A stretch of 64,000 nt of DNA from positions 1-64,000 of the forward strand of contig NZ_JADKCX010000007.1 of the NCBI RefSeq assembly GCF_016718685.1, in the 5' to 3' direction. Positions within the stretch are counted from its first letter, which is position 1; the number at the start of each line of letters is the position of its first letter. Origin of the DNA: Haliscomenobacter sp. (GTDB lineage Bacteria > Bacteroidota > Bacteroidia > Chitinophagales > Saprospiraceae). The position numbers and the translations under genes were made by a program. Below the pieces are notes generated by a model that searched no databases, was not told the DNA's origin, and saw nothing but the letters and a program-made list of their open reading frames with translations. Shown one piece after another: positions 18,595 to 29,200 of the stretch.

Positions 18595-20672
18595 ATGTTC
18601 GATATTTTGCAATTGAACGACATGTTGGTGCCAGAACTGAGAGCTCGCCGAACGATTGGGCATCCAGGGCTACCGAAAACTCAACAAAAAGAACTCGTCT
18701 ACAAAATTCTGGATTACCAGGCCCTTGCTGAAGGTTCTGAGCGCCCCGCTTTTGAGCCCGGAGAAGATCTTGACATCCCTGCTAGCATCACCAGTAGGGA
18801 ACAGTTTCAAAATGAGTTGTACCGACCGGACGATGATGAACCCTCCGTCCCCAAATCCACTACCCCAGTAGAATCATCTTCTACCGACCCTGCCGATGGC
18901 AGTGAAGAAGATGATGCTGCTGACCGCAACAAAAGAACTCGCCGCAGGGTAACCCGCGAAGAACTTGAACAACAACAGGCCCTTACCCGCCGCGATCGGA
19001 ACATGCCCCGCCTCGAACGTACTCGGGATCGGAACGACCGTACCGAAAAACCGGATCGGGATCCCGAACGGGATGAACGTGCTGGTCGAGTAGAACCACA
19101 ACGTCCTACTCGCGAGGAGCGTCCAAGCAGAGAGGAGCGGCCTCGTGACGAACGCCCAACTCGTGACGAGCGACCCAGCAATAGAGACGAGCGGCCTACT
19201 CGCGAGGAACGCCCCAGTAGAGAGGAGCGGCCCAATAGAGATGAGCGGCCTACTCGTGATGACCGTCCCAGCAGAGACGAACGACCTGAACGCAATGAAC
19301 GTACGCCCCGTTTTGAACGTGAGCAACGTCCAGAGCGCAACGACCGGGATCGTTACGACCGCGGTGATCGGGATCGTGACCGAGATAGCCGTGACCGGGA
19401 TGGCGATAGAGATAGAGACCGGGATCGGGATCGCGAACCAGAGCGTGAACGCGAAGGTGGACGGTTCGAAGATGCGCCTGAACGCCGCCAACCAGCTGCG
19501 GAAGAGTTTGACGATTATAGCCGCGAAGAAGAAGAACGTTTTGACATCGAACTGGATGGCATCATCGAGGGTGAAGGCATCCTGGAAATGATGCCCGATG
19601 GTTACGGGTTCCTGCGTTCTGCAGATTACAACTATCTGACTTCGCCCGACGATATTTATGTTTCACCATCGCAGATCAAACTTTTTGGCCTGCGCACTGG
19701 AGATACGGTTTGTGGCGCCATCCGCCCACCCAAAGAAGGGAAAAATATTTTGCCCTCTTGCGGGTATCCAAAATCAATGGCCGCGATCCATCGGAAATCC
19801 GGGATCGGGTACCTTTTGATTACCTGACGCCATTGTTCCCTACCGAAAAATTGCGCTTGGTTGGTGCTCCGGGTTCCCGAAACATCGGCAACCGGATGAT
19901 CGACCTCTTTACGCCAATTGGTAAAGGCCAACGGGGTTTGATTGTGGCTCAGCCCAAAACAGGTAAAACCTTTTTGCTGAAAGATTTGGCCAACGCCATT
20001 GCCAAAAACCACCCTGAGTGTTACATCATCGTACTGTTGGTGGATGAACGCCCGGAAGAAGTTACCGACTTCAAACGCAGTGTACATGCCGAAGTTGTAG
20101 CCTCTACTTTTGACGAACCAGCTGAAAACCACGTACGGGTAGCCGGCATCGTGCTTGAAAAAGCCAAACGCCTGGTAGAATGTGGCCACGATGTAGTGAT
20201 CATGCTCGACTCCATTACCCGTCTGGCCCGTGCTTACAATACCGTGGCCCCTGCCTCTGGTAAAGTACTTTCGGGTGGGGTGGAAGCCAACGCCTTGCAC
20301 AAGCCTAAAAAATTCTTCGGCGCAGCCCGGAATATTGAAGGTGGTGGATCGTTGACGATTTTGGCAACCGCTCTGATTGATACGGGTTCAAAAATGGACG
20401 GCGTGATCTTTGAAGAATTCAAAGGTACGGGCAACATGGAATTGCAGCTGGACCGCGGTCTGTCCAACAAACGCCTCTTCCCAGCCATCGACCTTACCAA
20501 GTCGAGTACCCGCCGCGACGATTTGCTCTTGGACAAAGATACCTTACAACGGATGTTCATCCTGCGCAACCACCTTTCGGACATGAAGCCGGAAGAAGCC
20601 ATGGAGTTTTTGCGCAAACACATGAACATGTCAAACAGCAACGACGAGTTTTTGCTGTCGATGAACGGGTAA
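18595..20672 (+). CDS. rho: transcription termination factor Rho with Arg/Asp-rich insertion (frameshifted)
   Basis: Rho is the hexameric RNA helicase that ends transcription. The reconstructed protein is about 692 residues. It has a Rho-N domain (start MFDILQLNDMLVPELR, then LGIQGYRKLNKK in another frame), a disordered insertion of about 230 residues (about 90-320) with repeated RPTREERPSREE-like units and RDRDRD runs, the RNA-binding cold-shock domain (DGYGFLRSADYNYL) and the ATPase (Walker A QPKTGKT, VDERPEEVTD, SITRLARAYN). Three sites lack bases: GA near 18640, one A in 18686-18690, and one base in GGGAAAAA near 19740. The first two cancel out, leaving about 15 wrong residues in the Rho-N helices. 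Long polar insertions are known in Rho of Bacteroidota. Confidence 0.95.
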
Positions 20673-20675
20673 TTC

Positions 20676-20843
20676 ACGTTGAAAAGTTTAGGGTTGAAAT
20701 GTTGAAAAGACAATGCAGCCCTTGGAACGATACAAAAGGCTTTGTGGTTAGCGATAATCATGAAGCCTTTTTTGTTTAGTCACTGCGGTAGCCAAACTTT
20801 TCAACTTTTCAACTCTTCAACTCTTCAACTTTTCAACTCTTCA
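20676..20843. repeat. palindrome between rho and the nucleotidyltransferase (TTGAAAAG type)
   Basis: The left arm 20676-20709 (three GTTGAAA words) and right arm 20794-20843 (six TTTTCAAC/TCTTCAAC words) can pair in several registers around the rho terminator. The right arm ends three bases before the GTG of the next gene. Confidence 0.7.
20734..20773 (+). terminator. rho-independent terminator of rho
   Basis: AAAAGGCTT (20734-20742) pairs with AAGCCTTTT (20763-20771), with a second inner stem TGGTTA/TAATCA and a T6 run ending at 20773. Confidence 0.8.
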
Positions 20844-20845
20844 TC

Positions 20846-21911
20846 GTGAATTTGACCCAACTTCGCCAATCCAGACAATTGTTGTTCGAAGGTATCAGCG
20901 GCAGCCGGGCTTATGGGCTGGATTTGCCCGGTTCGGATACCGACTACCGGGGGTGTTTATTTTGTCCAAAAAACAATTCTACGGCCTGAACTACACGGAG
21001 CAAATCAGTAGCCCTACCAACGATGAAGTATTTTACGAGCTGCGCCGGTTTGGGGATTTATTGGCTAAAAACAACCCCAATATCCTGGAAATGCTGAACA
21101 TTCCTGCGGATTGCATCGTGTATCGGCATCCACTTTTTGAGCGCTTTCAAGCCCGCGACTTTTTGTCCAAATTGTGCCGCGATACTTTTGCGGGCTACGC
21201 CGTCACCCAGATCAAAAAAGCACGGGGTTTGAACAAAAAAATCCACAACCCGCAGGAGCCCGAGCGCAAAACACCTTTGCATTTTTTTGTTATGTGGTCA
21301 AAAACCAGGGATCCACGCCCTTACTTCATTGGCTGGAAGAGCAAAATCTGCAACAGGAGCGATGTGGTCTGGTCAACATCCCCAACATGCGGGACATGTA
21401 CGCGCTTTTTTACGATCACACGGGCGACTTACATTTCAGTGGCATCATCCAAAAAGAGAGCGCCAATGAGGTTGCGCTGAGCAGTGTGCCCAAAGGTTCG
21501 AGTCCATTGGCCATTCTGTCCTTCAACAAAGATGGCTACTCGGCCTATTGCCGCAGCTACCGCGAGTACTGGGAATGGGTAAGCTTGCGCAATGAAGAGC
21601 GTTACCAAAATACCCTTCAGCATGGCAAAAACTACGATGCTAAAAACATGATGCATACATTTCGACTCCTGGATATGGCTGCAGAAATTTTGAGTGAAGG
21701 GCAAGTCGTCGTGCGCAGGCCGAATCGGGAAGAACTGCTGGCCATCCGCCGAGGTGATTTTTTATACGAGGATTTGATTGAAAAAGCTGAGGAAAAGATT
21801 GCCCAGATCAATGAATTATACGAAACTTGTAGCTTGCCGGAAACGCCCAATCTGGAAAAAATCGAGGACTTGTTGTATGAAGTAAGAGAAACGTTTTATC
21901 AACTTGGCTGA
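20846..21911 (+). CDS. RlaP-like predicted nucleotidyltransferase (two frameshifts)
   Basis: The reconstructed protein is about 355 residues. Its N-terminus carries a nucleotidyltransferase signature, GSRAYGLDLPGSDTDYRG (about residues 20-37), in which the GS and the two Asp of DxD should bind nucleotide and metal, as in the RNA-ligase-adjacent nucleotidyltransferase family (PF10127). Two runs each lack one base: G5 near 20950 (six G reads DYRGVFILSKKQFYG) and T7 near 21285 (eight T reads LHFFCYVVKNQGSTPLL). I use GTG at 20846; no ATG lies in that frame before the motif. The stop is two bases before the helicase ATG, so the two genes are surely co-transcribed. The reaction and target nucleic acid are unknown. 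No RNA ligase is adjacent. Confidence 0.75.
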
Positions 21912-21913
21912 AA

Positions 21914-24793
21914 ATGACTCACCCCTTTCCCCCCAATTTACAGTTTACCCATCCCTGGCGCCAGTATCAGCAAAAGATCCTGAACGAAACCGATTTGTTG
22001 TTTAGCCAGCGTAAATTCCATTTAGTAGCTCCGCCAGGCTCTGGCAAAACCATTCTTGGGCTGGAATTAATGCTCCGCATCAATCGCAAAACCCTGATTC
22101 TGGCCCCTACCCTTGTCATTCGGGAACAATGGATTGAACGATTGTTGAGCGATTTTGGCGTGTATTCAAACAGTGACTGGATCAGCCGGGAATTGCAAAA
22201 GCCTGCTTTGCTCACGGTTTGTACTTATCAAGCCCTGCACCAGGCCTGGAAAACCAATCCTCGGCTCATCGAGCAATTACAAGCCCAACAGATTGAAACC
22301 CTCATTGTAGACGAATGCCATCACTTGCAAAAAGAATGGTGGAAACCCATCATTGCACTCAAAAAAGAACTGGATCCACTGCTCATAGCCCTGACGGCTA
22401 CCCCTCCTTACGACATCAATAACTTTGAGTGGGCGCGCTATCACGAATTGTGTGGCGACATTGATGAGGTCATTTATACGCCAGAATTGGTGGCCGCCGG
22501 CGATCTTTGCCCGCATCAGGACTACCTGTATTTTACCCTACCTTTGCCCAAAGAATCCATAGACTTACAAGATTTTCACCAGGGAGTAGCAGACTTTGAA
22601 GCAAGCTTACAACACAATTATCGCTTTATTGAGTTGCTCAAAGAACATCCCTGGCTGAATCAAACAGAGCAATACACCGAGGCCATTTACGAAAATCCAG
22701 CTTACTTCTCCGCATTGTTGATCGGTATGGAGGGTTTGGGAAAGGTAGCACCAATCAACGCGCTAGGCATCATTGGTGCCGATGATAGCCAAATTCCTCC
22801 CCTTTCGTTGGATTGGTTAGAGATTTTGCTGCAAAACGCCTTGTTTGATGATCCATATTTCAGCCCTTATCTGGAGGAAGAGCCCCTAAAGCGTATTACC
22901 AAAACCCTAAGACGCATCGGTGCATTGGAACAAAAAAAAGTTCACCTCAGGGAGTCCCCTAAGTTGGCCAAAAAATTGCGCAACAGCGTCAGTAAGCTAA
23001 ATGCTATCAATGACATAGCCAAAATTGAAGTCGGCAATCTGGGAAAAGATTTGCGCATGGTCATTTTATGTGATCACATTCGCAAAGAATTCCTCCCCGA
23101 GGACGAAATGGACGATGATGAGCAAGAACACATTGGAGTCGTTCCCATTTTTGAGTCCCTGCGCCGTACTTTTCCGCTCGGTTTAGAGATTGGTGTTTTG
23201 AGCGGGTCGCTGGTCATTATTCCTAAAGCCAGTGAAGGCGTTTTGGATCAGTTGTTGCCTCGCTGGCATTTGCAACCAAGCGATTTGCGACGCACTCCAC
23301 TCAAACACGATGGGCTGTACCTGCAAATTGAAGCAGTCAATGGTAAAGCAAAAACGGTATTGGTGAATGTCATCACAGCCTTATTTGGGCGTGGAGCCAT
23401 CCAAACCCTGGTAGGAACCACCGCTTTATTGGGCGAAGGTTGGGATGCCCCAGAAATCAACGCGTTAGTGTTGGCCACTTTTGTGGGTGCGCATGTTTTA
23501 TCCAATCAAATGCGGGGAAGAGCCATTCGGGTGCACCGAGAAATCAAGGAAAAAACGGCCAATATTTGGCACCTGGTTTGTGTAGACAATTTTTCTAAAG
23601 CAGGTGGTACTGATTTGTTGACGCTGAAAAGACGCATGTCCACTTTTTATGGCCTTTCTCTAGCTGCTCAGCCTACCATTTCGAGCGGTTTGGATCGTTT
23701 TTCGATGCCGACTTTACCACTCAGCCCACAAGACATTGAGCATGTCAATTACAATATGGCGGTTTACGCCAAAGCGCGGCTGCGGCTGCAGCAAGCCTGG
23801 AATGAAGCCATCGCCAAGGGATATACTTTGCAGGAGAAAGTTCGGGTCGTGGCTACGCGAAATCAGAGCTTCAAAGGGAAGCGAAAAATTGCCCTGAATC
23901 AAGCCGCAAAAGTGTACCAAAAAGATTTTCGCCGTTTCAACATCTACTCGATACTGATGTTGGCGATCAGCTTTTGGATCGTGGTGTCGGGGCAAAACAA
24001 TGCCTGGAATTGGTGGAAAATATTGCCCAGCATCGGTTTATTTTCTTTCGTCGTGGTTGCTTTTGACATTTTCCACCTGGTTCGCTTGCGCCATTTGCCC
24101 CAAATCATTCATCAGATTAAAGCCATGCTCCAGTTCCAGGTCTGGGGATTGGTTTATGCTGTTTGTTTACTATCCGGCTTGGTGTATGCCATTACGCAAT
24201 GGGGTCTTGCCCCAATATTGGCGCTACTCGGATTGATCCTGGCCGGATGGGTCGTAGCCTTGTCCATTTTTAATACCACCACGATTTTGAACATCTGGAC
24301 CCAACTGAGTCGTTTGCACGATGCTCAATCCTTTTTTCGCAATGTTGCAGAATCGTTGTTCCAGTCCATGCAAGATCGTGCCTTATTGTCTGAAGGGCAA
24401 GACGATAAAAAGCCTCAATTGAACATTCAGGAATCGACCGAGGAAGTTTTTGAGTTAGTGCCCAGTAATTTGGATACCCATAGTGCCCAGTTGTACCTCA
24501 ATGCACTGCAAGAATTGCTCAATCCTATTGAAAATCCCCGCTATTTATTGGCGCTGCAGTACGATTTAGAGGAAGATGAACCGTTGGTGTATTATTTTCC
24601 AGTTCCTCAGGCCATGGGCAAACAGAAAAAAGATGCAGAAGCGTTGTTGGAAATCTGGAAACAAAAGCTGGGGCACACCGAATTGATCTATACCCGCACG
24701 CCCAGCGGACGGATGGATTTGCTCAAAGCGCGCGGACAGAGCTTTGGCGCACAGCCCAATGAATATGCCATGCGGGTGAGTGATTGGAAATAA
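21914..24793 (+). CDS. SF2 DEAD/DEAH helicase with four C-terminal membrane helices
   Basis: This 959-residue protein has superfamily 2 helicase motifs: Walker A APPGSGKT (about 38-45), motif Ia LAPTLVIREQW, DECHH (about 132-136), TATPP (about 160), motif V LLGEGWDAPEIN (about 503) and motif VI QMRGRAIRVHR (about 532). Between residues 675 and 790 lie four strongly hydrophobic helices (ILMLAISFWIVVSG, IGLFSFVVVAFDIF, VWGLVYAVCLLSGLVYAI, ILALLGLILAGWVVALSI), followed by a soluble C-terminal part of about 170 residues with no motif I know. Membrane anchoring is unusual for this helicase class. It directly follows the RlaP-like nucleotidyltransferase with a two-base gap, so the two proteins probably work together. 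The role could be nucleic-acid repair or defence; this is inference. Confidence 0.85.
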   Translation: MTHPFPPNLQFTHPWRQYQQKILNETDLLFSQRKFHLVAPPGSGKTILGLELMLRINRKTLILAPTLVIREQWIERLLSDFGVYSNSDWISRELQKPALLTVCTYQALHQAWKTNPRLIEQLQAQQIETLIVDECHHLQKEWWKPIIALKKELDPLLIALTATPPYDINNFEWARYHELCGDIDEVIYTPELVAAGDLCPHQDYLYFTLPLPKESIDLQDFHQGVADFEASLQHNYRFIELLKEHPWLNQTEQYTEAIYENPAYFSALLIGMEGLGKVAPINALGIIGADDSQIPPLSLDWLEILLQNALFDDPYFSPYLEEEPLKRITKTLRRIGALEQKKVHLRESPKLAKKLRNSVSKLNAINDIAKIEVGNLGKDLRMVILCDHIRKEFLPEDEMDDDEQEHIGVVPIFESLRRTFPLGLEIGVLSGSLVIIPKASEGVLDQLLPRWHLQPSDLRRTPLKHDGLYLQIEAVNGKAKTVLVNVITALFGRGAIQTLVGTTALLGEGWDAPEINALVLATFVGAHVLSNQMRGRAIRVHREIKEKTANIWHLVCVDNFSKAGGTDLLTLKRRMSTFYGLSLAAQPTISSGLDRFSMPTLPLSPQDIEHVNYNMAVYAKARLRLQQAWNEAIAKGYTLQEKVRVVATRNQSFKGKRKIALNQAAKVYQKDFRRFNIYSILMLAISFWIVVSGQNNAWNWWKILPSIGLFSFVVVAFDIFHLVRLRHLPQIIHQIKAMLQFQVWGLVYAVCLLSGLVYAITQWGLAPILALLGLILAGWVVALSIFNTTTILNIWTQLSRLHDAQSFFRNVAESLFQSMQDRALLSEGQDDKKPQLNIQESTEEVFELVPSNLDTHSAQLYLNALQELLNPIENPRYLLALQYDLEEDEPLVYYFPVPQAMGKQKKDAEALLEIWKQKLGHTELIYTRTPSGRMDLLKARGQSFGAQPNEYAMRVSDWK

Positions 24794-24873
24794 GCAAAAG
24801 GAGCAGCTTTTCTGCTGTTGTGTGTTGTTTCATAATTTCTCATTTCTACTCGGCCCGGCCCGGCGGCAGAGTA

Positions 24874-24936
24874 GGGCGCGGATTGAGCGGATTGGATCTT
24901 AATTTACAACAAATCCGCGTAAACCATCCGCGTCCC
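24874..24936. repeat. palindrome between convergent genes (GCGGATT type)
   Basis: The left arm 24874-24898 (GGGCGCGGATTGAGCGGATT...) and right arm 24911-24936 (AAATCCGCGTAAACCATCCG...) are reverse complements made of two GCGGAT words each. A second GC-rich small palindrome CTACTC...GAGTAG lies at 24847-24873. It separates the stops of the helicase gene and the unknown minus-strand gene. Confidence 0.65.
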
Positions 24937-24938
24937 GG

Positions 24939-25721
24939 TTAAAAGTTCAAGGAAAGCGTTGTCGAACTCAGGTTAACCACCCCATCCCCATTCGGCGCAT
25001 CGCCAACCAACTCTTGCGTTGCTCCCACCGTAGGCAAAAAAGGCAACAAATGTTCGGGCACTCCGGGATAATTAAATTTTTTGGGCTCCTCTTTCCAGGC
25101 ATCCAGTCGATTGCTGCCGGCAATGATCGTTTGGTGCCGCTGGATCGTTTGATCCAAAACGGGCACTCCCCCATCGTGTCCCTCCAATAAGTTATAAAAC
25201 AAATAATCGGCATGAATCGGCTGGTAATGCAGCATGATGGGTGAGGCATTGTGGCTATCCCGGTTGTTGAAACAGGCCAACACCAAAGGGTAATCTGGAA
25301 ATTGTTCTGCATAAAAATTCAACAACTCCGGCGCAAGATGAGGACGTTTTTCTACGGGAATCTGTTCCAGCGCAGCTGTCAACCCTGCCTCACTTTTTTC
25401 ATTGAGCAACACCACGTGGTATACGCCCATTTCCACCACGAAGATTTGTTGTGGAACGATGTTGCTTCGGGAATAATTGGCCAGAAGTTGTCGGGTCATT
25501 TGCCGCAACAAATCCGGGCAGTCTGCTGTGTCCAACAAGTGCTCTGGCAAAATCGGCGCCGCTGCGGGCACGTGCAAAAGCATACAGTTGGGGCCTTCGG
25601 CCAGGTTTTGGGGCGCATTTTGATAGGCCAGCACATGGCGGTAGCCGTAAGTCGGATGCTCAATTTCCCAGGCACCCACGTAGGTGGACGTCAGGAGGGC
25701 TTTTGCGGAGGTGACACACAT
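24939..25721 (-). CDS. protein of unknown function, 260 residues
   Basis: I do not recognise this family. The protein has no signal peptide or membrane helix and looks globular and acidic. Features include an N-terminal AWEIEHPTYGYRHVLAYQN segment, FVVEMGVYHVVLLNEKSEAG in the middle and LACFNNRDSHNASPIMLHYQ later. It follows the small membrane protein gene at 25729-26136 with a gap of seven bases, so the two form an operon. It converges on the helicase, so it is not part of that transcript. Codon use and base composition match its neighbours. Confidence 0.7.
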   Translation of the reverse strand: MCVTSAKALLTSTYVGAWEIEHPTYGYRHVLAYQNAPQNLAEGPNCMLLHVPAAAPILPEHLLDTADCPDLLRQMTRQLLANYSRSNIVPQQIFVVEMGVYHVVLLNEKSEAGLTAALEQIPVEKRPHLAPELLNFYAEQFPDYPLVLACFNNRDSHNASPIMLHYQPIHADYLFYNLLEGHDGGVPVLDQTIQRHQTIIAGSNRLDAWKEEPKKFNYPGVPEHLLPFLPTVGATQELVGDAPNGDGVVNLSSTTLSLNF

Positions 25722-25728
25722 GCAGGGC

Positions 25729-26136
25729 TTATTTAATGGGCCTCATTAACCCAATCAGGATTTCTTGTGTGGAATTCACGGAAATGCTGTCCAAATGATC
25801 AGGTTGATAGCCTTTTTTGTAAAAATTGATTTTGTAATATTTCTGTTTTTTGTCAGTTGGTACCGGAACGTTTAGTTCAAAACGTCCTTTCGCATCCGTA
25901 AGCGTCGATATTTTTTCAACACTGACTTTCACCCTTCAATGGGGTCTCTGTATACCAGTAGATCACTTTACCAAATAAGCGGTGGGTGGTTTTTGGCTGG
26001 ACTGTTACCGGAGTGTTGAAATTGCTTAAACTGATGCTCCCAAAATTCCGATCACTACGCCAAGCATCATGACGTGTTGCCGCCATTTGATGGGTTGTGC
26101 TTTGGATAGCTGCCGTTGTGGTGCTAGATTTTTCAT
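25729..26136 (-). CDS. small membrane protein with carboxypeptidase-regulatory-like domain (two frameshifts)
   Basis: The reconstructed protein is about 137 residues: a basic N-terminus (MKNLAPQRQLSKAQPIKW), one membrane helix (VMMLGVVIGILGAS) and a carboxypeptidase-regulatory-like beta-sandwich (RLFGKVIYWYTETPLKG, then KISTLTDAKGRFELNVPV, ending IGLMRPIK). The frame changes near 26030 (GTTTAA, one T short) and near 25930 in GGGTGAAA. The domain is normally periplasmic and structural. It is the first gene of a pair with the 260-residue unknown protein. The start at 26136 rests on the membrane helix appearing only in that frame. Confidence 0.6.
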
Positions 26137-26285
26137 AGTTTTCTCGTGGTTTTAGGTGATTGTTGTGGTCAAAAGACGGACTGACCATCAATTTGGATAA
26201 AATTACAAAAGGTGGGGTATTATTGCATAAGGTCATTTGATTTTTTCCCTATCTTCCCGTTACAACCAGTCTAATCACCTAACCA

Positions 26286-29200
26286 ATGAAACAAACAATC
26301 CATCTGGCATTACTCTGCCTTTTTTTGGCCCAAGCGCCACTGCTATTTGCCCAGGGCACCCGCCTGCTGCGGCAGCCCAGCGTCAGCGACAAGCACATCG
26401 TTTTTGTGTACGCCGACGACCTTTGGCTCGTTGACCGTGAAGGAGGTGAAGCCCGCCGACTGACTGCCCACGAAGGCACCGAAAGTTTTCCGCATTTTTC
26501 ACCCGATGGGAAAAGCATCGCCTTTACCGGACAGTACGATGGCAATACCGATGTATTTGTCCTGCCTACCGAAGGTGGCGCACCCAAACGCCTGACCTGG
26601 CACCCTGGCGTCGATGTGGTACAGGGCTGGATGCCCGACGGCAAATCTGTGCTTTTTCGCTCGGGTCGGGCGGGAGTGCCTACGCGCAGCAATCAATTTT
26701 ACAGCGTTCCGGTAGAAGGCGGCTTTGAAAAAATGCTGCCCATTCCGCAAGCCGCTTTTGGCGAAATTTCCGAAAATGGCCAATACGCCGCCTACCAACC
26801 CATCACCTTCTGGGATCCCGAGTGGCGCAACTACCGCGGCGGCCAGGCGCAACCCATCTGGATTCTCGACCTCAAGGATTTTTCCCTGATCCAAACCCCT
26901 CAAACCGACCGCGAACGGCACACCGACCCCGTCTGGTACAAAGGGCAGGTCTATTTCCTCTCTGAACGCGATTACGCCAACAACGTCTGGCGCTTCGATC
27001 CCAAGAGCAAGGACTTGAAACAAATCTCCTTTCACAAGGATTTTGATGTAAAAAGCATCGATGCCTGCGCCGATCGGCTGGTGTACGAGCAAGGCGGTTA
27101 CTTGCATTTGCTCGACCCACAATCAGGCAAAGCCAAACAATTGAACATCCAGGTCAACGCCGACCTCAATTACGCCCGGCCACGTTGGGAGGATGTGCCA
27201 GCCAGTGGTTTGGTCAATGCCTCCCTCTCGCCTACCGGGCAACGCGCACTATTCGAGCATCGGGGCGAAATTTTCACCGTACCCAAAGAAAATGGGGATT
27301 GGCGCAACCTCAGCCAGTCTAGCGGCGCGGCTGATCGTTTCCCGGCCTGGTCGCCCGACGGCCAAAAAATTGCCTGGTTCTCGGACGCCAGTGGTGAATA
27401 CCAATTGATGATTGGTGATCAGGCGGGTCTGGAAAAACCCCGTGCCATCGCCATCGAAAAGCCGACCTTTTTCTTCCGTCCGGCCTGGTCGCCCGATGGC
27501 AAATACATCGCCTATACCGACACCCACCTGCGGCTTTGGTATGTTGATGTAGCCAGTGGGGTCAGCAAAAAAGTGGACAACGAGCCTTACGCACATGTAG
27601 CCCGCACAATGAACCCCGTTTGGTCGCCCGACAGCAAATGGATTGCCTATTCCCGCTTGTTGAACAATTTGTTCAAAGCCATTTTTTTGTACAATGTGGA
27701 GACGGGCAAAAGTTACCAAATTACCGATGGCCTGGCCGATGCCATCACCCCAATTTGGGATGCTGGTGGCAAATACCTCTATTTTTTGGCCAGTACCGAT
27801 TACGCGCTGAGCAGTTCCTGGCTCGACATGAGCAATTTCAGCAACCAGGTCAATCGGGGCTTGTACGTGGTGGTTTTGTCCAAAAAAGACGCTTCGCCCT
27901 TCTTGCCCAAAAGTGACGAAGAAGAGGCCAAAGCCGAAACCCAAGGCGCTGCAAAAGACGCGGGCATCACCGTCAACATTGACGTAGACGTAGACGGCGT
28001 TCAGCAGCGCATCTTGCCCGTCAATGTTCCGCTGCGCAATTATTCAAGCCTCGTCGCTGGCCCCAAAGACTACGTTTTTTACCTCGAAACGGTGCAAAAC
28101 CAACCCGGTTCCACCCTGCACCGCTACAATTTTAAAGACCGCAAAGCCGAAGTTTTCCTCAGTCCGGTCAATTCCGCGGCTACTTCCCACGACCGTAAAC
28201 AGTTGTTGTACTTTGGTGCCGGATCCTGGGGCATTGTCAAAACCGAAGCCATGGCCAAAATGGGTGATGGTAAACTCACCCTCAACCTGCAAACCCAGGT
28301 CAATCCACAGGAAGAATGGGCGCAGATATTCCGGGAAGGCTGGCGCTTTCAGCGCGATTTCTTGTACGTGGACAACACCCACGGCGCGCCCTGGAACGAG
28401 GTCTACAAGTGGTACCGCCCCTGGGTGGATCATGTCAAACACCGCACGGATTTGAACTACGTGGTGGACATTCTGGGCGGAGAAGTGGCGGTTGGGCACT
28501 CCTATACCAGCGGCGGAGATTTTCCGGATGTAAAAACCGTCCCTGTTGGCCTCTTGGGTGCTGACCTCGAAATGGTCAATGGATTGTATCGGATCACCAA
28601 AATTTATACGGGCGAAAGTTGGAATCCCGATTTGCGTGCGCCGCTGGCTACTCCAGGTATTGATGCCCGAGTAGGCGACTATATTTTGGAAGTCAACGGC
28701 AAAGCTTTGAAAGCGCCACAAAATTTCTACAGCCTCTTTGAAGGAACGGCAGACAAACAAATCAAACTTCGACTCAACCAAAGCCCAAACCCGGAAGGCA
28801 GTCGAGTAGTGACCGTAATCCCCTTGGCCAACGAAGGGCCACTACGTTCGCGCGATTGGGTGGAAGGCAATCGCCGCAAGGTGGATTCCCTGTCCAAAGG
28901 GCAATTGGCTTACATCTACGTGCCCAACACCGGAGGGCCAGGTTTCACCTACTTCAACCGCTACTATTTTGCGCAGCAAGACAAAAAAGGCGCGGTAATT
29001 GATGAACGGAACAACGGCGGGGGCTCGGCAGCGGATTACATGGTGGACATCATGGGGCGGCAACTGCACGGCTACTTCAACAGTCGGGTGGAAGGCAACC
29101 GCCCCTTTACCCAGCCACAGGCAGGCATTTGGGGACCAAAGGTCATGATCATCAATGAGATGGCTGGTTCTGGAGGCGACCTCCTCCCCTATTTGTTCAA

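Noticed and set aside
19080..19300. CRISPR-like regular repeats
   Set aside because: Units are coding repeats of the Rho insertion (REERPxRDERP), of variable length and with no distinct spacers.
18807..19491. Long Arg/Ser-rich and Ile/Thr-rich frames on the minus strand
   Set aside because: They are antisense shadows of the repetitive charged insertion of Rho; their odd composition only mirrors the repeats.
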